Shown one piece after another: positions 9,025 to 17,395 of a stretch of 58,902 bases of DNA. The position numbers were made by a program, and so were the translations under genes. Each line of letters begins with the position of its first letter. The first letter of the stretch is position 1. The notes under the pieces were generated by a model. It worked only from the letters and a program-made list of their open reading frames with translations. It searched no databases and was not told the origin of the DNA. Source of the stretch: Prevotella ihumii. GTDB lineage: Bacteria > Bacteroidota > Bacteroidia > Bacteroidales > Bacteroidaceae. The stretch spans positions 2,278,300 through 2,337,201 of the forward strand of contig NZ_LT706987.1 of NCBI RefSeq assembly GCF_900155655.1, in the 5' to 3' direction.

Positions 9025-9704
9025 TAGACATAAAAGGTATAACAAAGAGCTTTGGCTCGCTGCAAGTGCTGAAAGGCATCGACCTGCATATTAATAAAGG
9101 TGAGGTGGTGAGCATCGTTGGACCATCTGGAGCAGGCAAGACTACGCTGCTTCAGATTATAGGCACATTGGATAAGCCCGATAGTGGTTCGATAATGGTA
9201 GACGGAATAGAGACCTCTAACCTGTCAAAGAATAAGTTGAGCGAGTTTCGCAACCAACATTTGGGCTTTGTATTTCAGTTCCATCAGCTCCTTCCTGAAT
9301 TTACTGCCATCGAAAACGTTATGATGCCAGCCTACATAGCAGGGGTAAAGCCAAAGGAAGCACGTGCGAAAGCCGAAGAATTGCTCCATTTTATGGGGTT
9401 GTCTGATAGGGCTACACACAAGCCTAACGAGCTTTCTGGAGGCGAGAAACAACGTGTGGCAGTGGCTCGTGCATTGATAAACAATCCGTCGGTGATACTT
9501 GCCGACGAGCCTTCGGGTAGTCTTGACACAAAGAATAAGGCAGACTTGCATCAGCTGTTCTTCGACTTGCGCGACAAATTTGGGCAAACTTTCGTTATCG
9601 TAACCCACGATGAGACGCTTGCAACACTGACCGACCGCACCATACATCTTAAAGATGGACTCATTATCAATGATGAAAAACCATCGGAAACAACAACAAT
9701 TTAG
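9021..9704 (+). CDS. lolD: ABC transporter ATPase, LolD/MacB type
   Basis: A 227-residue ATPase of the LolD/FtsE/MacB subfamily, which powers lipoprotein release or mechanical export together with FtsX-like permeases. Walker A is GPSGAGKTT (about residues 34-42), the signature is [15 protein letters not shown], Walker B is [12 protein letters not shown], and the switch histidine is in VTHDE. Its start overlaps the antiporter stop by four bases. No permease gene is nearby, so the partner must be elsewhere. The lolD name follows the family and is not proof of lipoprotein substrates. Confidence 0.85.
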   Translation: MIDIKGITKSFGSLQVLKGIDLHINKGEVVSIVGPSGAGKTTLLQIIGTLDKPDSGSIMVDGIETSNLSKNKLSEFRNQHLGFVFQFHQLLPEFTAIENVMMPAYIAGVKPKEARAKAEELLHFMGLSDRATHKPNELSGGEKQRVAVARALINNPSVILADEPSGSLDTKNKADLHQLFFDLRDKFGQTFVIVTHDETLATLTDRTIHLKDGLIINDEKPSETTTI

Positions 9705-9721
9705 ATTTAGAACAAAGAGTT

Positions 9722-10579
9722 ATGGCAAAACTACATATAGGCGAATACAACACACTTACGGTGCTAAAAGTGGCATTGCGTGAAGGTAATGGCGACCCAT
9801 TCGGACTTTATCTTGATGGAGGGCGTGAAGGAGAAATTCTGATGCCTCAAAAGTATGTACCCCAAGAGGTAGAGATAGGCGACGAACTACGAGTGTTTGT
9901 TTATCTTGACCAAGAAGAACGACCCATTGCAACTACCGAAACTCCTTTGGCAACTGTGGGCGACTTTGCTTGCTTAGCGTGTTCGTGGGTGAATGAATAT
10001 GGAGCTTTTCTCAATTGGGGATTGACCAAAGACCTTTTCTGCCCCTTCCGTGAACAAAAGAAACGTATGCAGATAGGCGAATCGTACATCGTTCACGTAC
10101 ATCTTGATGAGGAAAGTTATCGTCTTGTGGCATCTGCAAAGGTAGAGCGATACTTCAAGGAAGAGCAGCCAACGTATAAGGTTGGGCAGCCTGTAGACCT
10201 CCTTGTATGGCAAAAGACCGACCTCGGGTTTAAAGTGATTGTAGACAACAGTTATGCAGGCTTGGTGTATGAAGACCAAGTGTTCCAATATCTTCATACA
10301 GGCGACCGAGTTAAAGGTTATATCCAAATGGTCAGACCTGATGGGAAGATTGACTGCAGATTGCAAAAAACGGGTCAAAAACACGCAGAAGACTTTGCTG
10401 AAACCCTTTTGCAATACCTAAAAGACAACAACGGCATGTGCGATTTGGGCGACAAAAGCGATGCTGAAGACATTAAACGTCGCTTCCAAGTGTCTAAAAA
10501 GGTGTACAAAAAGGCTGTGGGCGACCTCTATAAGCGACATCTTATTACCATCTCTCCGCTAAGCATCAAGTTGGTTTAA
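9722..10579 (+). CDS. CvfB-like S1 RNA-binding protein
   Basis: A 285-residue protein with three tandem S1/OB-type units followed by a C-terminal winged-helix segment (about residues 225-285, with KRRFQVSKKVYKKAVGDLYKR). This is the CvfB/YitL architecture, linked to RNA binding and virulence-gene control in Gram-positive bacteria. It begins 17 bases after the ABC ATPase gene with AAAGAG just before the ATG, so it is the third gene of the same transcription unit. A CCCAAATCGG repeat element starts immediately after its TAA stop. Confidence 0.85.
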   Translation: MAKLHIGEYNTLTVLKVALREGNGDPFGLYLDGGREGEILMPQKYVPQEVEIGDELRVFVYLDQEERPIATTETPLATVGDFACLACSWVNEYGAFLNWGLTKDLFCPFREQKKRMQIGESYIVHVHLDEESYRLVASAKVERYFKEEQPTYKVGQPVDLLVWQKTDLGFKVIVDNSYAGLVYEDQVFQYLHTGDRVKGYIQMVRPDGKIDCRLQKTGQKHAEDFAETLLQYLKDNNGMCDLGDKSDAEDIKRRFQVSKKVYKKAVGDLYKRHLITISPLSIKLV

Positions 10580-10580
10580 A

Positions 10581-10665
10581 CCCAAATCGGTCGTTAGACC
10601 AGTCAGACCAGTCAGACCAGTCGGACTTGTCTGACACGTCCGACTGGTCTAATGACCGATTTGAG
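10581..10665. repeat. CCCAAATCGG-family element enclosing GTCNGAC units
   Basis: A compact 85-bp copy with CCCAAATCGGTCGTTAGACC at the left and GGTCTAATGACCGATTTGAG at the right, an almost perfect inverted repeat. Between them are 9-bp units GTCAGACCA (twice), GTCGGACTT, GTCTGACAC and GTCCGACTG, switching from purine to pyrimidine at the centre. It lies between two convergent genes and could also act as a bidirectional terminator-like hairpin. A clean 5-bp target duplication is not seen. Confidence 0.85.
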
Positions 10666-10677
10666 TTTATGCCGTCA

Positions 10678-12615
10678 TTAGTTCCACAGTTTGATTGCTA
10701 CATCGCCTTGACGAATAATGATAATGCCCTTTGTTTGCATTTCGATAGTAGCTTCTCCGTCAGCATCTGTCGTTCCTGTGGCGATAAGAACTCCAGCTGT
10801 GTTGTATATACGATAAAGTTGCTCTGCCTGAAGACCTTGAATAATGATTTTTCCATTGTGTTTTACCGCCTGCATTGACCCGATTTCAACATTCGAAATA
10901 CCATTATCCACAGTGTAAAGGGCTGCTAAGAGACCATACTGATTGGCTTTGAACGTGCTGTTGGCTATCTCTTCACCATTCAACATAGTCTTTACCAACT
11001 TATAACCCTTCATCGGTGTAGCCTCAACCTTAACTTCTTTTCCCTTTTGTATAGGTGTCCACTCTGCAATAGTGTTGCCTTCTACCGTTGTTCTTAATGT
11101 TCCATTGGCATTTTCCTCAAAGCGTAGGCGCACAGTGTTGCAACCTGTATTGTCGCCTGTTACATTTGTCGCCCAATTCTTATTAGTTATGAGTGATGGG
11201 TCGAATGTTGTAGAGCCAGTGTTACCATACAGTCTAATATTAGCTTCTTCTGCTTTTTCAGCTTGTGGAAGGGTGAACAGAATGTCATTGATAGCACAAG
11301 CGTCCAATTGGTTTTGGTCTAAGTCTATGCTACGAATATTCTTGTTCTTCGAGATGTCGATGCTTGTAATTTTGTTACCCGACAAATCAAGCTTTTTAAG
11401 GTCAAGGAATGGGGCTATATCAATGTTTGACAGATTGCTATTTTCCATATCCAAGGTTTGCAACTTTGTATTTTCACTTAGATTAGGTAGACCTTCAAAC
11501 TTATTATGCCCCGCACGAAGGATAAGCAAATTAGGATTTTTGGTAAGGTCTAATTCGGTCAAATCCATACCCTCAACCGACAATACATCGAGTTTAGGGT
11601 TCATATTGGTACGCAATTGTCCCACCTTGTTATAACTACCATAAAACTCTTCCAAGTTGCCAAGGTTGCTAAGGTCAATGGCTGTGAGCTTGTTGCCCGA
11701 TACCCATAGTTCTTTTAATTTTGGCAGATTGGTCAGATTAAGACTTGTAATCTTGTTCATAGCTACGTCTAACACCTTCAGGTTGTCGTTCTTGCCCAAA
11801 GTAAACGAAACCAAATTGTTGGATTGTGCTCTGAAGATCGACAAGTCGCCATATACTTTTATTACTTTTCCTGCCTCAACCTCTAACGTTACCGAACCTA
11901 CCATATCTTTTCGGACGTTATAAACTTGCTTTTCGCCATTGTTGTCAATCTCAACCGACTGACCATCTTTCACACCTTGCATATTCAGCGTGAGGTTCAA
12001 AGGTAGATACTCTTCCTCTTCTTCATCATATTTACCTTTAGCTGTAGGGTCTATTTGGAAAGTAAAGTTGGGCGTTGCTTCAGGCGTTTCCACTGTAGGC
12101 TCTTTGTCTCCATTTTTTACACAATATATCATAGCTTTCCACCCTGGCATATTAGAATTGCAATAGAAAGCCACCGAGAGTTCTCCGTTTGGTGCTTTCG
12201 AACTCACCACAATAGGTTTGCCTGCGTTTTCAGCCTTGATTGTAGTATTAGGCTGAATATCTTTTGGCCAACTATAATGGTATTCCCCGTCTTCGTCAGG
12301 ACCGTTAAAAAGCGTAACAAGTCCGTCGTAAATGCGCAATTCATCAATCTTGTCAAATTCTACTTTCTCAAAGACAATGGTAATATGCGAGTCGGAATTG
12401 CGAGGCTTCAGCCTACAAAGCGTGTACATATAGTTTTCTAACATATTACCTTTAGGTCCTCCAGCGTCATAAAATTCCTTTGGCTTCCCTTGCTCTATTT
12501 CGTAATCATAGTAAGGACCGTCTTGCGAGGGTTGCCAAATCATTCCAGCACTTTGAGCATAGCTTGTAACAATGCTCAATACAAACAGTGTAAGTGTAAA
12601 GTACAATTTTCTCAT
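10678..12615 (-). CDS. Secreted leucine-rich-repeat protein with CUB-like domain and T9SS-type tail
   Basis: A 645-residue exported protein. MRKLYFTLTLFVLSIVTSYAQ is a signal peptide, which fixes the start at 12615 rather than the longer frame. Residues about 30-170 look CUB-like (YDAGGPKGNM near the start, LRIYDG in the middle). Residues about 250-470 contain around ten leucine-rich repeats of the LxxLxLxxNxL type, as in surface adhesins. The last 70 residues (YRIYNTAGVLIATG to the end) form a small beta-domain like the Prevotella T9SS sorting signal. It probably sits on or is released from the outer membrane. The ligand is unknown. Confidence 0.8.
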   Translation of the reverse strand: MRKLYFTLTLFVLSIVTSYAQSAGMIWQPSQDGPYYDYEIEQGKPKEFYDAGGPKGNMLENYMYTLCRLKPRNSDSHITIVFEKVEFDKIDELRIYDGLVTLFNGPDEDGEYHYSWPKDIQPNTTIKAENAGKPIVVSSKAPNGELSVAFYCNSNMPGWKAMIYCVKNGDKEPTVETPEATPNFTFQIDPTAKGKYDEEEEEYLPLNLTLNMQGVKDGQSVEIDNNGEKQVYNVRKDMVGSVTLEVEAGKVIKVYGDLSIFRAQSNNLVSFTLGKNDNLKVLDVAMNKITSLNLTNLPKLKELWVSGNKLTAIDLSNLGNLEEFYGSYNKVGQLRTNMNPKLDVLSVEGMDLTELDLTKNPNLLILRAGHNKFEGLPNLSENTKLQTLDMENSNLSNIDIAPFLDLKKLDLSGNKITSIDISKNKNIRSIDLDQNQLDACAINDILFTLPQAEKAEEANIRLYGNTGSTTFDPSLITNKNWATNVTGDNTGCNTVRLRFEENANGTLRTTVEGNTIAEWTPIQKGKEVKVEATPMKGYKLVKTMLNGEEIANSTFKANQYGLLAALYTVDNGISNVEIGSMQAVKHNGKIIIQGLQAEQLYRIYNTAGVLIATGTTDADGEATIEMQTKGIIIIRQGDVAIKLWN

Positions 12616-12760
12616 ATCCAAAAGTTTTAGTTTGTTTAAATCAAAAAATAACATTATCTACGATAATATTGCAAATATAAAGAATATAACTTACATTCCA
12701 AAGACTTTTCTACCTATTTTTTCACATTACGCACAGTATATCTTGTTTTCTGCATCTTTA

Positions 12761-12775
12761 TTTATAGAACCAGCC
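12761..12775 (+). repeat. TTTATAGAACCAGCC motif
   Basis: This 15-mer also occurs at 5739-5753 and, reverse complemented, at 33698-33712 (GGCTGGTTCTATAAA); 23607-23619 holds a one-base variant. All are intergenic and close to repeat or mobile-element remnants. It may be an end sequence of an insertion element. Confidence 0.5.
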
Positions 12776-12854
12776 GTCAATCATTTATATCTCATAAGTA
12801 GACACACAGCTCTGTTCTCCTGTCGCTCATTCTTCTTTTTCCGCCATCGTCATA

Positions 12855-13661
12855 TTGCGCTGCAGCTCTACCGAGTTGCCACTTGCAGAGGGTTTTGTTA
12901 CTCTTCAGTCTTTAATTATGAACTCATTGATGTTTCACGAGCGTGAATTATTCGTCAATGAGAACACAGATGAACAATACAATGGCTTTCGTAGTCGTCG
13001 CTGGTATAGTCATGGCTTTGAGTTTTCTCTTCGTATTCCCCGTAGCCGTAGTGGTAATTTCTATCCTGTGCCTCTTGGACTAATATGTAATGAGAGTGAG
13101 GAACGCGCTCGTCTGTTCAATCTTCTTTATACTAAGGGGCTCACAACAGAGCAGATAGGCGATATATCTGAGTGTGTCCATAGTCGTTCCTACAGCAAAC
13201 AACAGGTTTCCTATTTGGCAAACAGTTGTCGTGATGATGTTGACTGTGTGGCACATCCCAAGCGCCAGGTTATCAACAGTGTTGCCCACAAGGACAAACC
13301 CACCATCGCCAGTGAACTCTCAGAAGTCTTCCGTATGGAAGATAACAGTGGGGATTCCTTGTGGGGATACGAACATTTTCTTACTTTTGTAGGCAGATGG
13401 GAAAAGAAGTATCCAACCCTTAAGAAATATAAGGCAGAAAGAAATATGGCATACTTCACCTATATGGACTTCCCGAAAGAAGTGCAAAGGTGTATATACA
13501 CAACAAACTGGATTGAAAGACTCAACAGAAAGTATAAGAGGACTATCAACATGAGAACATCTATGCCATCAGCACAAGCGGTCATCTTTCTCTTGGGGCC
13601 CGTAGCAATGGAGGAGACTAAAAGTGCTTACAGAAGAAAAATATACCAATTCAAAAGTTGA
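12855..13661 (+). pseudogene. IS256/mutator-family transposase, internally deleted
   Basis: The frame encodes about 268 residues against roughly 390-400 for a full mutator transposase. The N-terminal part runs through SRSGNFYPVPLG and YTKGLTTEQIGDI to QQVSYLANSC. It then jumps to VAHPKRQVINSVAHKDKP and the C-terminal half with YTTNWIERLNRKYKRT. The missing middle of about 110 residues normally carries the two catalytic aspartates (IDATFID-like and VVSDAL-like motifs). The product cannot transpose itself. The start is uncertain because the first codon of the frame is TTG. The element ends were not located. Confidence 0.8.
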
Positions 13662-13723
13662 GAGAAAATAAAGAAAATGGAAATAACAAGGATAAAAGGG
13701 AAGAATAGCTTACACACTTTTAA

Positions 13724-13858
13724 GGGCAGTACCAACATTTCAAGTTAGAGGAGATGGAAGCCGACCACATCATTCCGTGGCATAAGGGCGGCAAGACCGA
13801 GAAAGACAACTGCCAAATGCTTTGTATGAAATGTAACAGAACAAAGTCGGGGAAGTGA
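13724..13858 (+). pseudogene. C-terminal remnant of an HNH endonuclease
   Basis: A 45-codon frame reads [18 protein letters not shown] and ends with [16 protein letters not shown] and a stop. This is the tail of an HNH nuclease: the DH of the catalytic motif, the asparagine of the DN pair, and the CxxC zinc pair. The first CxxC and everything before it are missing, and a stop lies just upstream. It directly follows the transposase remnant, which probably replaced the rest of the gene. The parent could have been a restriction-type or GmrSD-like HNH protein. Confidence 0.65.
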
Positions 13859-13908
13859 ATGTTTTGTATGAGATGAAGTATAACAGAATAAAGTTGAGGA
13901 AATAAATA

Positions 13909-13938
13909 AAGGTGCGTCCTTCACAGGGCGCACCTTTA
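13909..13938 (-). terminator. Terminator of the sucCD operon
   Basis: GGTGCGTCC and its near complement GGGCGCACC form a stem with a short TTCACA-type loop. It is flanked by AATAAA and TTTATT, so it can serve either strand. It lies just past the sucD stop. Confidence 0.8.
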
Positions 13939-13960
13939 TTTATGCTATGGCTTGATAGGA

Positions 13961-14833
13961 TTACTTACCAAGCTTTTGTTTCAAAAGTTCTGGGATTTCG
14001 TGAGTTTCACGAGCTACTGGAATACCAGCTGCTTCGAATGCTGCTACCTTTTCTGCTGCAGTACCTGAACCGCTTGAGATGATAGCACCAGCATGCCCCA
14101 TCTGCTTGCCCTTAGGAGCTTCACGACCTGAGATGAAAGCTACAACAGGCTTTGTAACATACTGCTTGATGTATTCAGCAGCACGCTCTTCAGCATCACC
14201 ACCGATTTCACCGATGAGAGCGATAGAGTCTGTTTCAGGGTCGTTCTGGAACATTTCGAGCAATTCTTGGAAGTAGAGACCTACGATAGGGTCACCACCT
14301 ACACCGATTGCTGAAGATTGTCCCATACCTGCTGCTGTAAGAGATGCAACAACCTGATAAGTCAATGTACCTGAACGGCTGATAACGCCAGTCTTACCCT
14401 TCTTGAAAATGTTGGTAGGCATAATGCCGACCATACTTTCTTCAGGAGAAATCAAACCTGGACAGTTAGGACCGATAAGGTTTGCACCCTTAATCTTGAT
14501 GTAGTTGTAAGCTTCTACTACGTCGAGTGTAGGTACACCTTCTGTGATACAAATAATCAATTTGATACCAGCATCAGCAGCTTCGAACATGGCATCCTTA
14601 GCGAATGCAGCTGGAACGAAGATTACAGATGTGTTAGCGTTGGTTGCAGCAACTGCATCACGCACTGTATTGAATACAGGGATGCCAGCAACTTCCTGAC
14701 CAGCTTTGCCAGGTGATGTTCCGCCTACAACGTTGGTACCATATTCTTTCATCTTGGTAGCGTGGAAACTACCGTCACGACCTGTAATACCTTGAACGAT
14801 AAGTCGTGTATCTTTGTTAATTAAAATACTCAT
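13961..14833 (-). CDS. sucD: Succinyl-CoA synthetase, alpha subunit
   Basis: A 290-residue subunit that binds CoA and carries the phosphohistidine of the ADP/GDP-forming succinate-CoA ligase. The N-terminal CoA-binding Rossmann unit begins [13 protein letters not shown], and the active-site histidine is in MGHAGAIIS near residue 245. Length is standard. It is transcribed after sucC with a 31-base gap. With the 2-oxoacid:ferredoxin oxidoreductase next door it would convert succinyl-CoA to succinate with ATP gain, or the reverse. Confidence 0.96.
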   Translation of the reverse strand: MSILINKDTRLIVQGITGRDGSFHATKMKEYGTNVVGGTSPGKAGQEVAGIPVFNTVRDAVAATNANTSVIFVPAAFAKDAMFEAADAGIKLIICITEGVPTLDVVEAYNYIKIKGANLIGPNCPGLISPEESMVGIMPTNIFKKGKTGVISRSGTLTYQVVASLTAAGMGQSSAIGVGGDPIVGLYFQELLEMFQNDPETDSIALIGEIGGDAEERAAEYIKQYVTKPVVAFISGREAPKGKQMGHAGAIISSGSGTAAEKVAAFEAAGIPVARETHEIPELLKQKLGK

Positions 14834-14864
14834 TGTTTTCCAAAGTTTTTAAAAACGGATAAAA

Positions 14865-15998
14865 TTACTTGCAGAGGTCTACTGCCATGTGACCTGCTTC
14901 GCTCATTGTTGTAGCAACGTGGAACTTAGTGCCCTTGAGCAACTCACGACCTTCGTTTTCGTTAGTACCTGTGAGGCGGATAACGATAGGCATATCGGTT
15001 TCGATGAGCTTGAATGCTTCGATAAGACCCTTAGCAACGTCATCGCAACGAGTGATACCACCGAAGATATTGATGAGAACCACCTTAACGTTCTTGTCTG
15101 AAAGGAGGAGCTTCATTGCTTCAACAATCTTTGTTGGGTTAGAGCTACCACCAATATCGAGGAAGTTTGCAGGATTGCCACCATAGAGCTTAATCATATC
15201 CATTGTAGCCATAGCAAGACCAGCACCGTTTACCATACAGCCGATTTCTCCACCGAGGTTAACGTAGCTGAAGCCCTTATCTTTAGCTTCTTGTTCTTTC
15301 TTCTCGTCTTCTGTTGGTTCGAAGAGCTCGAATACGTCTGGGTGACGGAAGAGCGCGTTGTTATCGAAAGTCATCTTTGCATCGATAGCAACAACTTCAT
15401 CGTTACCTGTGATAACGAGAGGGTTGATTTCGGTCAAAGAAGCATCCTTTTCAACGAAAAGACGATAAAGCTTTTGGAACAAAGGAGCAGCCTGCTTAAC
15501 ATACTTCATATCATCGAAGAGTGCGAATGCAGCCTCACGTGCCTTAGCATCTGTCAAACCAACAGTTGGGTCGATAGGGAGCTTAACAATCTTCTCTGGA
15601 GTTTCCTTAGCTACTGTTTCAATATCCATACCACCCTCGCGACTGAGCATAAAGATTGCTGACTTTGACTTACGGTCAGGAAGAATACTCATATAGTATT
15701 CTGACTTAATATCAAGAGCTTCGCAAACAAGCACTCTGTCAACGATAAATCCCTTAATATCCATACCGAGGATATTACCAGCGTGTGTGCGTACTTCGTC
15801 GACATTCTTTGCCAACTTCACACCACCAGCCTTACCGCGACCACCTGTGTGCACTTGTGCCTTGATAACGGCAAGTTCTACACCCAGTTTCTTGAATGCG
15901 TCAACAGCTTCTTCTACTGTACGGCATACGAAACCTTTTTGTACGGGAATCCCATAACTTGCAAAAAACTCTTTTGCCTGGTATTCATGAACTTTCAT
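14865..15998 (-). CDS. sucC: Succinyl-CoA synthetase, beta subunit
   Basis: A 377-residue ATP-grasp subunit that binds the nucleotide and succinate. It starts MKVHEYQAKEFFASYGIP, the family N-terminus. The ATP-grasp core includes KAQVHTGGRGKAGG and VNGAGLAMATMD, and the succinate-site loop is IFGGITRCD. It is the first gene of a two-gene operon with sucD. The upstream gap to korB holds the korAB terminator. Confidence 0.96.
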   Translation of the reverse strand: MKVHEYQAKEFFASYGIPVQKGFVCRTVEEAVDAFKKLGVELAVIKAQVHTGGRGKAGGVKLAKNVDEVRTHAGNILGMDIKGFIVDRVLVCEALDIKSEYYMSILPDRKSKSAIFMLSREGGMDIETVAKETPEKIVKLPIDPTVGLTDAKAREAAFALFDDMKYVKQAAPLFQKLYRLFVEKDASLTEINPLVITGNDEVVAIDAKMTFDNNALFRHPDVFELFEPTEDEKKEQEAKDKGFSYVNLGGEIGCMVNGAGLAMATMDMIKLYGGNPANFLDIGGSSNPTKIVEAMKLLLSDKNVKVVLINIFGGITRCDDVAKGLIEAFKLIETDMPIVIRLTGTNENEGRELLKGTKFHVATTMSEAGHMAVDLCK

Positions 15999-16012
15999 AG
16001 TAAATGTAATTA

Positions 16013-16306
16013 GTTATTATAACTTCTTTTTAGATAGTTTTTAAATATATTTCTGAACTAACGCTTTTCGATTATAGTATTGGAAAATACACAATGTTAA
16101 GTTTTTATGCATACACATCTATTCTTTAAAGAACGTTGCTTGTGCCATTGCGGTATTCTTGGTACTACCTTGCTTATTTCGGCAACAAATTTACAAAAAT
16201 GATTTTATATTGTAAAACTCTTTTCGTCTAAATAAGAAAAATCTCTTTGCATACCTTTTATAAAGATAAATACTGCAAGTTGATTTTTGACGGTTAAAAC
16301 CAAAAA
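16013..16306. other. Gap between sucC and the korAB terminator
   Basis: AT-rich non-coding sequence that must contain the sucCD promoter on the reverse strand. No TAnnTTTGC element with a well-placed TTTG was found with confidence, and no repeat was recognised. Confidence 0.4.
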
Positions 16307-16307
16307 A

Positions 16308-16338
16308 GGACACATCCTATCGCAATAGGACGTGCCCT
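16308..16338 (-). terminator. Terminator of the korAB operon
   Basis: On the reverse strand GGGCACGTCCTAT pairs over 13 positions (two G-T wobbles) with ATAGGATGTGTCC, with a TGCG loop and a following T run. It lies 35 bases past the korB stop. Confidence 0.85.
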
Positions 16339-16372
16339 CACACTTAACATAATCTATTTTTTCTCATACTAT

Positions 16373-17380
16373 TTACTTCACTTCCCAAATATCGTTTGTT
16401 TCGAGGAGTTCAGCAAAGTTGTGATAAGGCTTCTTTTCCTTAACTTCTTCAATCTGAGCCCATACAGCTTCGTTGTATGTAGGAGCTTCTACATCACGAA
16501 TAACACCCAAAGCTACAGGGAAACCGTGTTCGTTGTCCATCATTGCCAACTTGAGGTGCAAGGTGTCATCAATGCAGTGTGCATCGTGTACGAGGATGTC
16601 TTCCATCTTCACACCATCTTCACCAATCTTTACAACCTTCAAGCCGAAACCTTCTTGAACAAGACCGAACTCTTTGTTTTCACCGAATACCAATGGTTCG
16701 CCGTGACGAACGTAAATAGCATTCTTTGCGCGACCTTCTTTGTTGTACACTGAATCGTGGCAACCATCGTTGAAGATTACACAATTCTGAAGAATTTCGC
16801 AAACTGCAGCACCCTTGTGAGCGTGAGCAGCCTTAAGGATAGCGATAGTTTCAGGTGCATCGGTAGCCACACTACGTGCAAAGAACTTACCACGCGCACC
16901 GAAACACAACTCTGCTGGACGGAATGGGTCTTCTACACTACCATAAGGAGTTGACTTTGACACAAAGCCACGTGGACTTGTAGGAGAGTACTGTCCCTTT
17001 GTAAGACCATAAATGCGGTTGTTGAGAAGAATGATGTTGATGTCGATGTTTCTTCTCATCGCATGAATGAAGTGGTTACCACCAATAGCCAATCCGTCAC
17101 CGTCACCTGAGATTTGCCATACTGACAATTCTGGGTTTGTAATCTTCACACCTGTTGCGATAGCAGCTGCACGACCGTGGATAGTCTGCATAGCGTAGGT
17201 GCTTACATAATAAGGCAAACGGCTTGAACAACCGATACCTGAGATAACGGCAGTTTGGTGTGGAGGGACACCAATCTCAGCCATTGCTTTATGGAAACTA
17301 TTTAGATAGAAATGGTCGCCACAGCCAGGGCACCATCTTGGTTGACCTTTCTTAAAATCTTTATCTGTTAACTGAGTCAT
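16373..17380 (-). CDS. korB: 2-oxoacid:ferredoxin oxidoreductase, beta subunit
   Basis: A 335-residue thiamine-diphosphate-binding subunit. The cluster-ligand motif CPGCGDH is at about residues 18-24, and the ThDP/Mg motif runs from GDGDGLAIGG to ILLNN about 30 residues on. With the alpha subunit it oxidatively decarboxylates a 2-oxoacid, most likely 2-oxoglutarate, to the acyl-CoA and reduces ferredoxin. The adjacent sucCD genes support 2-oxoglutarate/succinyl-CoA as the substrate pair. It follows korA by 15 bases. The ThDP requirement links it to the thiamine operon at 47 kb. Confidence 0.9.
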   Translation of the reverse strand: MTQLTDKDFKKGQPRWCPGCGDHFYLNSFHKAMAEIGVPPHQTAVISGIGCSSRLPYYVSTYAMQTIHGRAAAIATGVKITNPELSVWQISGDGDGLAIGGNHFIHAMRRNIDINIILLNNRIYGLTKGQYSPTSPRGFVSKSTPYGSVEDPFRPAELCFGARGKFFARSVATDAPETIAILKAAHAHKGAAVCEILQNCVIFNDGCHDSVYNKEGRAKNAIYVRHGEPLVFGENKEFGLVQEGFGLKVVKIGEDGVKMEDILVHDAHCIDDTLHLKLAMMDNEHGFPVALGVIRDVEAPTYNEAVWAQIEEVKEKKPYHNFAELLETNDIWEVK

Positions 17381-17395
17381 CTTGATTTCCCTTTT

